A DNA stretch of 64,000 nt from Marinilongibacter aquaticus (GTDB lineage: Bacteria; Bacteroidota; Bacteroidia; Cytophagales; Spirosomataceae): assembly GCF_020149935.1 (NCBI RefSeq), contig NZ_CP083757.1, positions 930,001 to 994,000 of the forward strand. Reading direction: 5' to 3'. Shown in pieces: positions 45,073 to 53,287 of the stretch. Within the stretch, counting starts at the first letter, position 1. Each line of letters opens with the position of its first letter. The notes under the pieces are model-generated. The model worked only from the letters and a program-made list of their open reading frames with translations, was not told the origin of the DNA and made no database searches. The translations under genes and the position numbers were made by a program.

Positions 45073-46284
45073 TCAATATTCATGCGGTAAAGCAATATCT
45101 ACTTTTTCGTGCCAAGGCAGTCCATGCGTATTCAATTTTTCCATAAACGGATCGGGATTCAATTCTTCACAATTGAAAACACCGGGTTTCATCCACTCTC
45201 CATTGGTAAGCATCAACATGGCACCGATCATCGCTGGCACTCCCGTAGTATACGATACCGCCTGCGAACGCACCTCTTTGTAGGCTTCGGCATGGTCGCA
45301 GTTGTTCCATACATAATAGCTACGGTCTTTGCCGTCTTTGACGCCTTTGATCTGACAACCGATCGAGGTTTGTCCCTTGTAGTTTTCACCCAATGAATCG
45401 GGTGCAGGCAACACAGCTTTCAAGAATTCCAAAGGTACGATTTCCTGCCCTTGAAACTGAATGGGCTCGATGCTCGTCATGCCCACATTTTGCAAAACCT
45501 CCAAATGCGTAATGTACGCTTGCCCGAAAGTCATCCAAAAGCGTGCTCTTTTCAATGTCGGGAAATTCTTCACCAAAGATTCGAGCTCTTCGTGGTACAG
45601 CACATACGATTCGCGTGCTCCGATGTGAGGATAATCGATGGGCTTGTGAATACTCATCGCTGGAATTTCCTTCCAATCGCCATCTTCCCAAAATCTACCG
45701 GGCTGCGTGATTTCACGTATATTGATTTCAGGATTGAAATTGGTGGCAAAAGCTTTGCCATGGTCACCGGCATTGCAGTCCACGATGTCCAAATAATGCA
45801 TTTCATCAAAATAATGCTTATTGGCATAGGCCGTAAACACCTGTGTAACGCCCGGATCAAAACCACAGCCCAAAAGTGCCATCAAGCCCGCTTCTTTGAA
45901 ACGATCTTGATATGCCCACTGCCAACTGTACTCGAATTTGGCCACATCTTTGGGCTCATAATTGGCGGTATCGAGATAGTGTACGCCCGTTTCCAAACAG
46001 GCATCCATGATGGTCAGGTCTTGGTAGGGCAAAGCCACATTGATTACCATTTTCGGAACAAAAGAACGGATCAAAGCAACCAATTCGGGTACCACATCGG
46101 CATCTACCTGTGCCGTGGCTACAGCTACACCGTGCATTTCTTTGATTTCCGCAGCTATTTTATCGCACTTCGATTTGGTGCGGCTGGCCAACATGATTTC
46201 GGTAAACACATCCGAGTTTAATGCACATTTATGGGCCACTACCGTACCCACACCACCTGCACCAATAATCAAGACTTTAGACAT
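45073..46284 (-). CDS. Carboxynorspermidine/carboxyspermidine dehydrogenase (saccharopine dehydrogenase family)
   Basis: This enzyme condenses aspartate semialdehyde with putrescine or diaminopropane and reduces the product with NADPH, giving carboxyspermidine or carboxynorspermidine for NspC. It is 403 aa and cytosolic. The Rossmann motif VLIIGAGGVGTVVAHKCA is at the N-terminus, and ASRTKSKCDKIA follows. LLGCGFDPGVTQVFTAYA and the C-terminal substrate region SYTTGVPAMIGAMLM are characteristic of the CANSDH subgroup of the saccharopine dehydrogenase fold. With nspC it forms a complete two-step spermidine branch, though the two are separately transcribed. Confidence 0.93.
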   Translation of the reverse strand: MSKVLIIGAGGVGTVVAHKCALNSDVFTEIMLASRTKSKCDKIAAEIKEMHGVAVATAQVDADVVPELVALIRSFVPKMVINVALPYQDLTIMDACLETGVHYLDTANYEPKDVAKFEYSWQWAYQDRFKEAGLMALLGCGFDPGVTQVFTAYANKHYFDEMHYLDIVDCNAGDHGKAFATNFNPEINIREITQPGRFWEDGDWKEIPAMSIHKPIDYPHIGARESYVLYHEELESLVKNFPTLKRARFWMTFGQAYITHLEVLQNVGMTSIEPIQFQGQEIVPLEFLKAVLPAPDSLGENYKGQTSIGCQIKGVKDGKDRSYYVWNNCDHAEAYKEVRSQAVSYTTGVPAMIGAMLMLTNGEWMKPGVFNCEELNPDPFMEKLNTHGLPWHEKVDIALPHEY

Positions 46285-46695
46285 ATGCTCAAAAGGTATT
46301 TTGGAGTTTACAAAAGCTATTCTTCAATTGATTTTTGAAGAAAGTACAAATTAAAAAGAAAAAAGTGGAATGAAGCGTGATTCGGTATTGGTGCCCGAGA
46401 ATTTAATATATCCGCTCAATGCCAGGCACACTTTCCGTAAAATCAGCATTCTTCATTTTCTTTACATATTTCGCTCAAAACAAACCATTTAGCTTAATAA
46501 GGCATCCCAAATAACACCGTACGAAGCTTTTCTTCCTCTTTCAATCTATTGTTCCATTCCACAAACATCGCGATGGAAGAAGAATTTGCCTTTGGTGGCC
46601 GTTTAAAATCTCGACAATTTCCTTTCGCTTGTCGATACAGAAAAATGGATTTCAACTTTGCTGAAATTGCCGTTTTGGGCACTTATGCAGAATTA

Positions 46696-46961
46696 CGGAG
46701 TCCCGAACGGAGACTCCGCCTTTGGGGAAGTGTTTTCACTTTCATGAAATGAGCTTTAACTCCAGAACCACAGAGTCCCTGACGGAGACTCCGCCTTGGG
46801 GAAATGTTTTTCACTTTTAGAAAATGAGCTTTAACCCCAGAACCGCGGAGTCCCTGACGGAGACTCCGCCTTGGGGAAATGTTTTTCACTTTCAGAAAAT
46901 GAGCTGTAACCCCAGAACCGCGGAGTCACTGACGGAGACTCCGCTTGGCGAAATGTTTTCG
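46696..46961. repeat. Four-copy 75-bp tandem repeat with hairpin cores
   Basis: Each unit starts with a 23-base inverted repeat, CGGAGTC-N9-GACTCCG, at 46696, 46771, 46846 and 46921, a constant period of exactly 75 bases. The second copy has CAGAGTC, which breaks one pair. The 52 bases between hairpins are also conserved (CTTGGGGAAATGTTTTTCAC and AAATGAGCTTTAACCCCAG), with few changes between copies. The last copy diverges about 20 bases after its hairpin. Because 75 is a multiple of three, the minus strand shows a repetitive frame, which I regard as a by-product. The array lies between divergently arranged genes, upstream of both. Confidence 0.9.
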
Positions 46962-47060
46962 GCCTCAAGGATACTAGCCCCACTGTGAGGCTTTCATTAA
47001 ATTACGGTTTTCGATCACTTGAATGTACGCTTCAGGCTTTACTTTCCCCTCACCCTTCTG

Positions 47061-47068
47061 TACTTTTG
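47061..47068 (+). promoter_or_regulatory. Candidate -7 promoter element for threonine aldolase
   Basis: TACTTTTG matches TAnnTTTG and lies 19 bases before the ATG at 47088; a TTTA at 47038-47041 is at about the right distance for a weak -33 element. Confidence 0.5.
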
Positions 47069-47087
47069 CTCCGTCAAAATATAGCCT

Positions 47088-48113
47088 ATGCCCATAGATT
47101 TCAGAAGCGATACCGTCACACGCCCCACCGCAGCCATGAAAGAAGCCATGTTTGCAGCTCCATTGGGCGACGATGTCTTCGGCGACGACCCCAGCATCAA
47201 TGCTCTCGAGGAAAAAGTCGCGAAACTTTTTGGCATGGAAGCAGCCCTTTTCTGCTCCAGCGGCACATTGGCCAATCAGCTGGCTATAAAAACGCATACT
47301 CAACCGGGCGAGAATGTCATTTGCCACAAAGACGCCCACATTTTTCTTTATGAAGGCGGCGGCATTGCGGCCAATGCCTTTTGCAGCGTCACCCTTTTGG
47401 ATGGCCCGCGTGGACTGATTACTGCCGATGCACTAAAAAATGCCATCGAACCAGACAACATCCATCACGCGAAACAAAGCTTGGTTTCACTGGAAAATAC
47501 AATGAACAAAGGGGGCGGAGCCTGTTATGATTTTGCCGAAATTCAACGCATTGCCGATCTCTGCAAGGAAAACAAACTGAAGCTGCATCTCGACGGAGCA
47601 CGGCTTTTCAATGCTTTGGTCGAATCCAAAGAAAGTCCGGCGGACTACGGCCGTGTTTTCGATAGTATTTCCATTTGCCTGTCCAAAGGTTTGGGTTGCC
47701 CTGTCGGCTCGGTCTTGGTCGGTAAAAAAGACTTTATTTCGGCGGCCCGTAAACAAAGGAAAACGTGGGGAGGCGGCTGGCGACAAGCTGGATTGCTCGC
47801 TGCTGCCGGAATTTATGCCCTGGACGAGCATGTCGAAAGGTTGAAAGAAGACCACCGAAGAGCCCAAGAAATAGGGCAAACCTTAGAGAATTTGCCTTAT
47901 GTGGCTGGTGTACTGCCCATTGAAACCAATATCATAATATTTGAGTTAAAAGATAGCGTTTCGCCCAATGGCTTCGTTATGGAGTTGGCCAAACACAAAA
48001 TATTGGCCGTGACTTTTGGCAAGAAAGCCGTCCGATTTGTCACACATCTTGATATAAACGATCATCATATTGTCGAACTAAAACGAGTGTTATCTCAGCT
48101 AGACTTTGCGTAA
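47088..48113 (+). CDS. ltaE: Low-specificity L-threonine aldolase
   Basis: This PLP enzyme splits threonine or allo-threonine to glycine and acetaldehyde in the cytoplasm. At 341 aa it is full length for the fold-type I family. It opens with MPIDFRSDTVTRPT, the family signature. FCSSGTLANQLAI and LHLDGARLFNALV bind the cofactor, and the PLP lysine is Lys200 in LSKGLGCPVGS. The stop codon overlaps the next gene's TTG start by 8 bases. The function call is firm; stereospecificity cannot be told from sequence. Confidence 0.95.
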   Translation: MPIDFRSDTVTRPTAAMKEAMFAAPLGDDVFGDDPSINALEEKVAKLFGMEAALFCSSGTLANQLAIKTHTQPGENVICHKDAHIFLYEGGGIAANAFCSVTLLDGPRGLITADALKNAIEPDNIHHAKQSLVSLENTMNKGGGACYDFAEIQRIADLCKENKLKLHLDGARLFNALVESKESPADYGRVFDSISICLSKGLGCPVGSVLVGKKDFISAARKQRKTWGGGWRQAGLLAAAGIYALDEHVERLKEDHRRAQEIGQTLENLPYVAGVLPIETNIIIFELKDSVSPNGFVMELAKHKILAVTFGKKAVRFVTHLDINDHHIVELKRVLSQLDFA

Positions 48114-48882
48114 AATCCTTTTCATCCTACTCTTTCTACCTGCGGTACTTTGGGCACAAAAACTGCCGCAAAACAGCCTGAAAGTAAATGCAACTGGCGT
48201 ACTTTCGAAAATGCTTTCGGTACAATACGAAAGAAGGCTGGGCAAGCACTGGTCGTTCAACAATACCTTTTTTTACCGCAAACGTTCGCAAATTCCTTTG
48301 GGAAACGAATTTGACCAACTGGCGAAAAAATACAGTTTGGGGCTTACGGGTGTGGATTTTGAGCATATTTTTGTCGATCAGGCTCATTTGGGTGTGATTG
48401 GCTATTCGCCCGAGCTTCGCTATTATTTTGGTGAGCGGAAAAATCGTTGGTTCTTGGGTTTGTTTGGACAATTCGAGAAGTTCGATGCCATCATTCCCGC
48501 CTCGATGGACGCCACTTATCAGGGGCAAGTGATTGAAATTTCGAAAGTGCCCATCTCCTTCGATATCCGCACCAGCTCTGGCGGAATACTCATTGGAAAA
48601 CAGTTTATGTTGGCCAAAAATCTCTATCTCGATGTGGTCATTATCGGGCCACATATCGGTACCGGAAACAAAGTGTATGCCTTGGTACAGGAAGATCTTC
48701 TGGGTCAATTGAACGAAAGCGATCGGCAAAATTTAGAAGCCAGTATCTATCAACGCTTCGACCTGAACCGAAAATATTATCAAGTGACGGTGACTGAAGA
48801 CAAAGCTGAAATCAATGCCTTTCGTAAAGTTCCGTATGCCAGTATACGTGGTTTTGGGCTGAACTTGGGCTTCTATTTCTAG
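48106..48882 (+). CDS. DUF3575-like outer-membrane beta-barrel protein
   Basis: This 258-aa exported protein has a signal peptide (MRKILFILLFLPAVLWAQ) and alternating amphipathic strands with aromatic girdles, ending in GLNLGFYF, an aromatic C-terminus typical of outer-membrane barrels. The pattern SVQYERRLGKHWSFNN and LRYYFGERKNRWFLGLF resembles DUF3575 proteins, whose function is unknown. Translation must begin at TTG 48106, inside the end of the threonine aldolase gene (TTGCGTAA), because there is no ATG before the signal peptide. The stop overlaps the convergent transporter gene by four bases. Confidence 0.75.
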   Translation: MRKILFILLFLPAVLWAQKLPQNSLKVNATGVLSKMLSVQYERRLGKHWSFNNTFFYRKRSQIPLGNEFDQLAKKYSLGLTGVDFEHIFVDQAHLGVIGYSPELRYYFGERKNRWFLGLFGQFEKFDAIIPASMDATYQGQVIEISKVPISFDIRTSSGGILIGKQFMLAKNLYLDVVIIGPHIGTGNKVYALVQEDLLGQLNESDRQNLEASIYQRFDLNRKYYQVTVTEDKAEINAFRKVPYASIRGFGLNLGFYF

Positions 48883-49775
48883 CAATCAGCCAGAGCACAG
48901 TCTTCATTGGCTCCGTCTATTTCAATTGTGGCGTGGTCGATTTCCATGTGGTGAAGTTTATGCCGAATTTCCTTTTTCAATAATTTGGCCTCAAACCCTT
49001 CTTCCATTACCGCATGAATTGTCAGTACATTGTGGCTACCGTCGATTGTCCAAATATGCAGATCGTGCAGTTCTTTAATACCTTCTACTTTAAGCAATTC
49101 GGTCTTGATTTCTTCCTCGTCGCAGCCCTCGGGCACACCCTGTAAAATCACGCGAAAAACACCTTTCAGATTTCGGTAGACATTGAAAAGGATAAAACCC
49201 GTAATTCCAACAGACAAAAGAGGATCGATAAAATACCATTTGAAAAAATAAATGAACAAACTGCCGACCAACACAGCCGCCCAACCCAACACATCTTCAA
49301 GCAAATGAAGCATTACCGCTCTTTCATTCAAAGAGCTCCCTTTTTTCAATTTGAACACCGCCGCCCCATTCACCAAAATGCCCAGTACAGCCAAGAGCAA
49401 CATGCCTTTGGCGTCGCTTTCTTGCGGATTGAGCAAGCGGGGAATAGCCTCTGAAAGCACCAAAACAGCACCAACAATAAGCACAATGCTATTGACCAAA
49501 GCCCCGATCAAAGAGAATCGGCCATAACCGTAGGTAAATACACGATCTCGGCCTTTCGTCGATTTTTTCTGGAAATACCAAGCCAGCCCCAAAGAAAGAC
49601 TGTCGCCAAAATCGTGCAGAGCGTCGGTCATGATGGCAACCGAATTGGTAAAAAAGCCACCCACCAACTCGATGCAGGTGAAAAATAAATTCAACCAAAA
49701 GGCCATTGAAATATTCTCAGTGCCATGGGCATGGGTATGTCCGTGGTGATGGTGATGATGTGCGTGCTCTCCCAT
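48879..49775 (-). CDS. Cation diffusion facilitator, probable zinc exporter
   Basis: This 298-aa inner-membrane CDF antiporter exports divalent metal in exchange for protons. The cytosolic N-terminus is very histidine-rich (ten His in the first 18 residues), a typical zinc-binding leader. Six helices follow. The transport site is formed by HDFGD in helix 2 (His-x3-Asp) and HLLED in helix 5 (His-x3-Asp), the two-His two-Asp set of zinc-selective members such as ZitB and CzcD. A cytoplasmic CDF domain follows at about 205-298 with a further HHMEIDHATIEI. No metal regulator is clearly linked, although an ArsR-family gene is divergent 176 bases away. Confidence 0.92.
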   Translation of the reverse strand: MGEHAHHHHHHGHTHAHGTENISMAFWLNLFFTCIELVGGFFTNSVAIMTDALHDFGDSLSLGLAWYFQKKSTKGRDRVFTYGYGRFSLIGALVNSIVLIVGAVLVLSEAIPRLLNPQESDAKGMLLLAVLGILVNGAAVFKLKKGSSLNERAVMLHLLEDVLGWAAVLVGSLFIYFFKWYFIDPLLSVGITGFILFNVYRNLKGVFRVILQGVPEGCDEEEIKTELLKVEGIKELHDLHIWTIDGSHNVLTIHAVMEEGFEAKLLKKEIRHKLHHMEIDHATIEIDGANEDCALADC

Positions 49776-49794
49776 AAAATCTGTGTTTACACAA

Positions 49795-49802
49795 CAAATT
49801 TA
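49795..49802 (-). promoter_or_regulatory. Candidate -7 promoter element for the CDF gene
   Basis: The minus strand reads TAAATTTG, a full TAnnTTTG match, 19 bases before the CDF start codon. No clear -33 TTG at 19-21 bases. Confidence 0.5.
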
Positions 49803-49885
49803 AGCCGAAAAGGGGTGCAACGGGGTGGCGTTTGACTTTCCATTTAAGCGGCTTGTCTTTTGAATCGGGAGTTTTTTGAAAAATC

Positions 49886-49917
49886 ATTTGCGAAACCGAA
49901 CAGTTGCATATATATTT
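49886..49917 (+). promoter_or_regulatory. Promoter of the ArsR operon with overlapping palindrome
   Basis: TTTG at 49886-49889 is followed after exactly 20 bases by TATATTTG at 49910-49917, a full match to both Bacteroidota elements. The inverted repeat TTGCA (49903-49907) / TGCAA (49916-49920) straddles the -7 element and could be the operator for the ArsR protein encoded 35 bases downstream. Confidence 0.65.
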
Positions 49918-49951
49918 GCAACCAATCAGTTTCATTAAAAGACCGTAAGAT

Positions 49952-50272
49952 ATGAGGAGAGATATTTTTCAGGCCATCGCCGACCCCACGCGTAGGGCAA
50001 TTATTGCTCTTATCGCCATACAAGCCATGACACCCAATGCCATTGCCGAACACTTTGACAGCAGCAGACAGGCGGTGTCGAAACACTTACGCATTTTGAC
50101 CGAGTGCGAATTGGTAAACCAAAATCAGGAAGGAAGGGAAATTTACTATCAATTAAAGATCGACAAAATGAAAGAAATAGACGAATGGCTGGAGCAATTC
50201 AGAAGAATCTGGGAAAACCGTTTCAATCAACTCGATGACATATTGTTAAAACTTAAAGCAAACAAAAAATGA
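49952..50272 (+). CDS. ArsR-family transcriptional regulator
   Basis: This 106-aa winged-helix repressor starts [18 protein letters not shown], with recognition helix region [21 protein letters not shown] (residues about 28-48) and wing [12 protein letters not shown]. There are no metal-binding cysteines of the arsenic/zinc type, so it belongs to the SdpR-like branch that usually accompanies SRPBCC (AHSA1) genes. Its stop overlaps the next ATG (ATGA), making a two-gene operon. The signal it reads is unknown; a palindrome in its own promoter suggests autoregulation. Confidence 0.92.
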   Translation: MRRDIFQAIADPTRRAIIALIAIQAMTPNAIAEHFDSSRQAVSKHLRILTECELVNQNQEGREIYYQLKIDKMKEIDEWLEQFRRIWENRFNQLDDILLKLKANKK

Positions 50273-51231
50273 GCAAGGCAATTCTTTTTGATTTCAAAGT
50301 AGACAAGGAAAACAACAAAATCACTGTTGACCGCACTTTCAATGCTCCCATCGACCTCGTATGGGCCGCCTGGACCGAAGCCGACATTCTGGATGAATGG
50401 TGGGCTCCCAAGCCCTGGAAAGCCCGCACCAAAAGCATGGATTTCAAAGAAGGTGGAAGCTGGCTCTATGCCATGGTAGGCCCCAACGACGAAACCCATT
50501 GGGCCCGCGTGGACTATATCCAAATCAAGCCCGAGGCGTTTTTTACCGCTAACGACAGTTTTTGCGACGCCGATGGCCAATTGAATACAACCATGCCGCA
50601 GAACAAATGGCACAATACTTTCACCGATCAGGGCGAAAGCTCGCTGGTGAATGTGCAGATTACTTTCGAGTCGCTGGAAGATCTCGAAAAAATCATCGCC
50701 ATGGGCTTCAAAGAAGGCTTTACCGCCGGTCTCGAAAATCTGGATCAATACATTGCCGCCCAATTTTATTTACGAAAAGACAAAAAACCGAACAACAACG
50801 CTCGGGTTTCCACTTACCTCAATTTCGCGGGCAATACGGAAGAGGCCATGCTTTTCTACAAATCGGTTTTCAAAACAGAGTTTGTGCGTGGCATTCAACG
50901 CTTCAGCGAGGCTCCATCCGATCCAAATCAGCCGCCAATCGACGAAAAGTTGAAAAATATGGTTTTGCATGCCGAACTTCCCCTCTTTGGCGGGCATGTA
51001 TTGATGGCCACCGATGCCCCTAAAGAGATGGGTTTCACAGTAGAGCTTGGCAACAACATGCACATCAATTTGGAACCCGAATCGCGGGCTGAAGCCGATC
51101 GTATTTTCAATGCATTGTCCGAAGGGGGAAAAATCAGCATGCCCATGGCCGACATGTTTTGGGGAGCCTATTTCGGCAGTTTTACCGATAAATTCGGCAT
51201 CAATTGGATGGTCAATTACCAAAAAGTCTAA
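50269..51231 (+). CDS. Two-domain SRPBCC (AHSA1)-VOC/PhnB-like protein
   Basis: This 320-aa cytosolic protein fuses two families usually encoded separately. Residues about 10-160 are an AHSA1-type SRPBCC domain ([57 protein letters not shown]), a hydrophobic-cavity lipid- or ligand-binding fold. Residues about 175-318 are a VOC-superfamily domain of the PhnB/3-demethylubiquinone methyltransferase-like type ([41 protein letters not shown]). The metal-ligand set of active glyoxalases is not obvious. The junction ([14 protein letters not shown]) is in frame with no stop. It is co-translated with the ArsR regulator. Function unknown; small-molecule sensing or resistance is inferred. Confidence 0.85.
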   Translation: MSKAILFDFKVDKENNKITVDRTFNAPIDLVWAAWTEADILDEWWAPKPWKARTKSMDFKEGGSWLYAMVGPNDETHWARVDYIQIKPEAFFTANDSFCDADGQLNTTMPQNKWHNTFTDQGESSLVNVQITFESLEDLEKIIAMGFKEGFTAGLENLDQYIAAQFYLRKDKKPNNNARVSTYLNFAGNTEEAMLFYKSVFKTEFVRGIQRFSEAPSDPNQPPIDEKLKNMVLHAELPLFGGHVLMATDAPKEMGFTVELGNNMHINLEPESRAEADRIFNALSEGGKISMPMADMFWGAYFGSFTDKFGINWMVNYQKV

Positions 51232-51257
51232 TTCGTACGATTCAAATTCGCCCAATG

Positions 51258-51290
51258 AAACCCGGGATTTTTTGTCTCGGGTTTTGTTTT
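51258..51290 (+). terminator. Terminator of the ArsR operon
   Basis: A 10-bp stem AAACCCGGGA / TCTCGGGTTT with one G-T pair and a 7-base loop is followed by TGTTTT, 27 bases after the stop codon of the SRPBCC-VOC gene. Confidence 0.75.
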
Positions 51291-51309
51291 GGCCCAATAC
51301 GGGATTTTC

Positions 51310-51317
51310 TATTTTTG
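51310..51317 (+). promoter_or_regulatory. Candidate -7 promoter element for csaA
   Basis: TATTTTTG matches TAnnTTTG, 20 bases before the csaA ATG; a TTTG at 51288-51291 lies 18 bases upstream, close to the usual -33 spacing, but inside the preceding terminator. Confidence 0.5.
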
Positions 51318-51337
51318 TTCAAAAAAAGGAAACGACA

Positions 51338-51685
51338 ATGGCAGAAGAGAACTCAGCTCTAACTTGGAACGAATTTATGCGGGTGGAAATGCGGGTGGGT
51401 ACAATTTTATCTGCCGAAGTTTTTGAAGAAGCCCGAAATCCTGCCTACAAAATCACAATCGATTTTGGCCCATTGGGTCAACGAAAAACCTCTGCTCAAG
51501 TGACCAAACTTTATTCACCTGAAGAAATAATCGGGAAACAGGTCATTGCCGTGGTCAATTTCCCGCCCAAACAAATCGCCAATATCATGAGCGAATGTTT
51601 GCTTCTTGGGGCAATGGGCGACGCCAAAGAGGTAACGCTTATCGAACCCGAGCGTGCCGTGCCAAACGGAACCCGAATAGGCTAA
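51338..51685 (+). CDS. csaA: CsaA-type tRNA-binding protein
   Basis: This small cytosolic protein of 115 aa consists of one EMAPII-like OB-fold tRNA-binding domain. CsaA is described as a secretion-related chaperone that also binds tRNA. Seen are FMRVEMRVGTILSAEVFEEA at the N-terminus, the dimer strand YKITIDFGPLGQRKTSAQ and the conserved VAVVNFPPKQIANIMSE-type motif. The ATG at 51338 is used; the frame is open upstream through the previous gene but only this start yields the family length. It has its own -7 element between the terminator and the ATG. Confidence 0.93.
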   Translation: MAEENSALTWNEFMRVEMRVGTILSAEVFEEARNPAYKITIDFGPLGQRKTSAQVTKLYSPEEIIGKQVIAVVNFPPKQIANIMSECLLLGAMGDAKEVTLIEPERAVPNGTRIG

Positions 51686-51726
51686 GTAAAATACCGAGGC
51701 CTCTCCTCTCCACTTTCCGCACTTTC

Positions 51727-51751
51727 CCACGCAGTTGAAGCAACTGCGTGG
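51727..51751. repeat. Perfect 11-bp inverted repeat after csaA
   Basis: CCACGCAGTTG / CAACTGCGTGG with a 3-base loop (AAG) lies 42 bases after the csaA stop. Neither strand follows with a T run, so it is not a standard rho-independent terminator; it may block 3' exonucleases or be a dispersed palindromic repeat. Confidence 0.7.
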
Positions 51752-51833
51752 AGTCCAAAATTTCCCTTGATTTTTATCAATGCCGTAATTTGTTTGGTAA
51801 TTTAGATGGAGAAAAATTGCACAAAGCCACAAA

Positions 51834-53267
51834 ATGGACACAGAGACCAGCATCAGACCAAAGGAAACCGAAAGCAATGAAATTTCCCGCCTTTTCGATT
51901 TACAGCGAAAACAACAATACAAGGTTTCGCAATCGGGGCCAAAGGAGCGAAAAGCCAAACTGAATCGTTTGGAAAAAGCCATTTGGCAATACCGCTCGGC
52001 GATACAAGAGGCTTTGTACAAAGATTTCAAAAAACACCCCTCTGAGGTCGATCTCTCCGAAATATATCCCGTATTGGGTGAGATAAGGTACGCCAAAAAA
52101 AGACTGAAAACTTGGATGGGCACCAACAGAAGGAAAACGCCTTTCGCTTTGCTGGGTGCAAGTTCTCGCATATTGTACGAGCCCAAAGGCGTGGTACTCA
52201 TTATTTCCCCTTGGAATTTCCCCTTCAATCTGTCCTTTGGCCCTATGGTTTCGGCCATTGCGGCAGGCAACTGTATTCTGCTCAAACCCTCGGAAATGAC
52301 GCCGCATATTTCTACCCTGATGGGAAAAATACTGTCCGAAATTTTCGATGAATGCGAAGTTGCCGTGATCCAAGGTGGCGTAGAAACCTCCACCGCCCTG
52401 CTCAAACTGCCTTTCAACCATATCTTTTTTACGGGATCGCCACAAGTGGGCAAAATTGTGATGCAGGCCGCTGCCCAAAACCTTTGCTCGGTTACCCTAG
52501 AATTGGGCGGAAAATCGCCCAGCATTGTCGACGAAACCGCCAAGCTCTCTGCCGCAGCCCGGAGACTTTGTTGGGGCAAATTTTTGAACAACGGACAGGT
52601 GTGCATTGCTCCCGATCACCTCTATGTACACAGAGACGTCTTGGCTCCTTTTCTCGAAGAAATAAAAAAACAGATTATTCAGTTTTATTCCGAAGACCCC
52701 TCTCAGGAAATAGCCTACAACCGCATTGTAAACGAAAAGCACTTTGAACGCCTTGAGGCTTACCTGAAAGAAGCGGTGGGAAATGGCGGGAAAGTGGAAA
52801 TTGGAGGCCAAACGAATGCAAACGAGAAATACATTGCCCCCACTCTTATTTCAAATATCCCGCCGCATACTCGCATTATGCACGAAGAAATATTCGGCCC
52901 GCTCATGCCTATAATTGCCTACGATTCGCTGGAAGAAGTGGTTTCGGATATTCGCAGCCGAGAAAAGCCATTGGCCCTGTATATTTTCAGTCGATCTAAA
53001 AAGAACACCGAGTTTTTGCTTTCCAATACGCGAGCAGGAGGCACCTGCATCAATCACAATGTCTTGCATTTCTTCAATCCTCATTTGGGTTTTGGAGGCA
53101 GCAACCACAGCGGCATTGGCCGTGGGCATGGCGACGAAGGCTTTAAAGCATTTTCCAATTCGAGGGGCATTTTACAACAACACATGCCCAATGCTACCGA
53201 TTTTCTGATTCCACCTTATACCGATTTGAAAAAGAAATTGATCGAACTTACCCTTAAATGGTTTTAA
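51834..53267 (+). CDS. Aldehyde dehydrogenase
   Basis: NAD(P)-dependent oxidation of an aldehyde to the acid. It is 477 aa and cytosolic, resembling class 3 (ALDH3-like) enzymes. ISPWNFPFNLSFGP and LLKPSEMTPH form the cofactor site, FFTGSPQVGK the Rossmann turn, LELGGKSP supplies the general-base Glu and the nucleophile is Cys257 in NNGQVCIAPD. The C-terminal EEIFGPLMPI and GRGHGDEGFKAFS match the family. It is probably monocistronic. The physiological aldehyde is unknown; fatty or aromatic aldehydes are usual for this class. Confidence 0.93.
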   Translation: MDTETSIRPKETESNEISRLFDLQRKQQYKVSQSGPKERKAKLNRLEKAIWQYRSAIQEALYKDFKKHPSEVDLSEIYPVLGEIRYAKKRLKTWMGTNRRKTPFALLGASSRILYEPKGVVLIISPWNFPFNLSFGPMVSAIAAGNCILLKPSEMTPHISTLMGKILSEIFDECEVAVIQGGVETSTALLKLPFNHIFFTGSPQVGKIVMQAAAQNLCSVTLELGGKSPSIVDETAKLSAAARRLCWGKFLNNGQVCIAPDHLYVHRDVLAPFLEEIKKQIIQFYSEDPSQEIAYNRIVNEKHFERLEAYLKEAVGNGGKVEIGGQTNANEKYIAPTLISNIPPHTRIMHEEIFGPLMPIIAYDSLEEVVSDIRSREKPLALYIFSRSKKNTEFLLSNTRAGGTCINHNVLHFFNPHLGFGGSNHSGIGRGHGDEGFKAFSNSRGILQQHMPNATDFLIPPYTDLKKKLIELTLKWF

Positions 53268-53287
53268 AGGGGTATAACCGTCAAATA

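Larger units (their letters stand above)
46285..47087. other. 803-base non-coding region with a tandem repeat array
   Basis: No reading frame here has support: the short frames on either strand lack ATG starts, family features or neighbours. The first 400 bases look like plain intergenic sequence. The second part (46696 to about 46961) is the 75-bp tandem repeat listed separately. The last 30 bases hold the promoter of the threonine aldolase gene. Confidence 0.7.

Noticed and set aside
46494-46682. 62-codon minus-strand frame that might be a transposase remnant
   Set aside because: It starts at GTG directly after a stop, has no recognisable motif, and no terminal repeats or target duplications are visible around it.
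46683-46889. Minus-strand frame with a 25-residue repeat (RRSLRQGL...GSGVKAHF)
   Set aside because: It is a by-product of the 75-bp DNA repeat, whose length is a multiple of three; it has no plausible start context, no family match and varies only as the DNA repeat does.
46696-46961. CRISPR-like array
   Set aside because: The sequences between the hairpins are conserved copies instead of unique spacers, the period is 75 bases, and no cas gene is present.
49795-49920. ArsR protein as the metal regulator of the divergent CDF zinc exporter
   Set aside because: The regulator lacks the cysteine and histidine metal sites of SmtB/CzrA types and is coupled to an SRPBCC gene; divergence alone is weak evidence.
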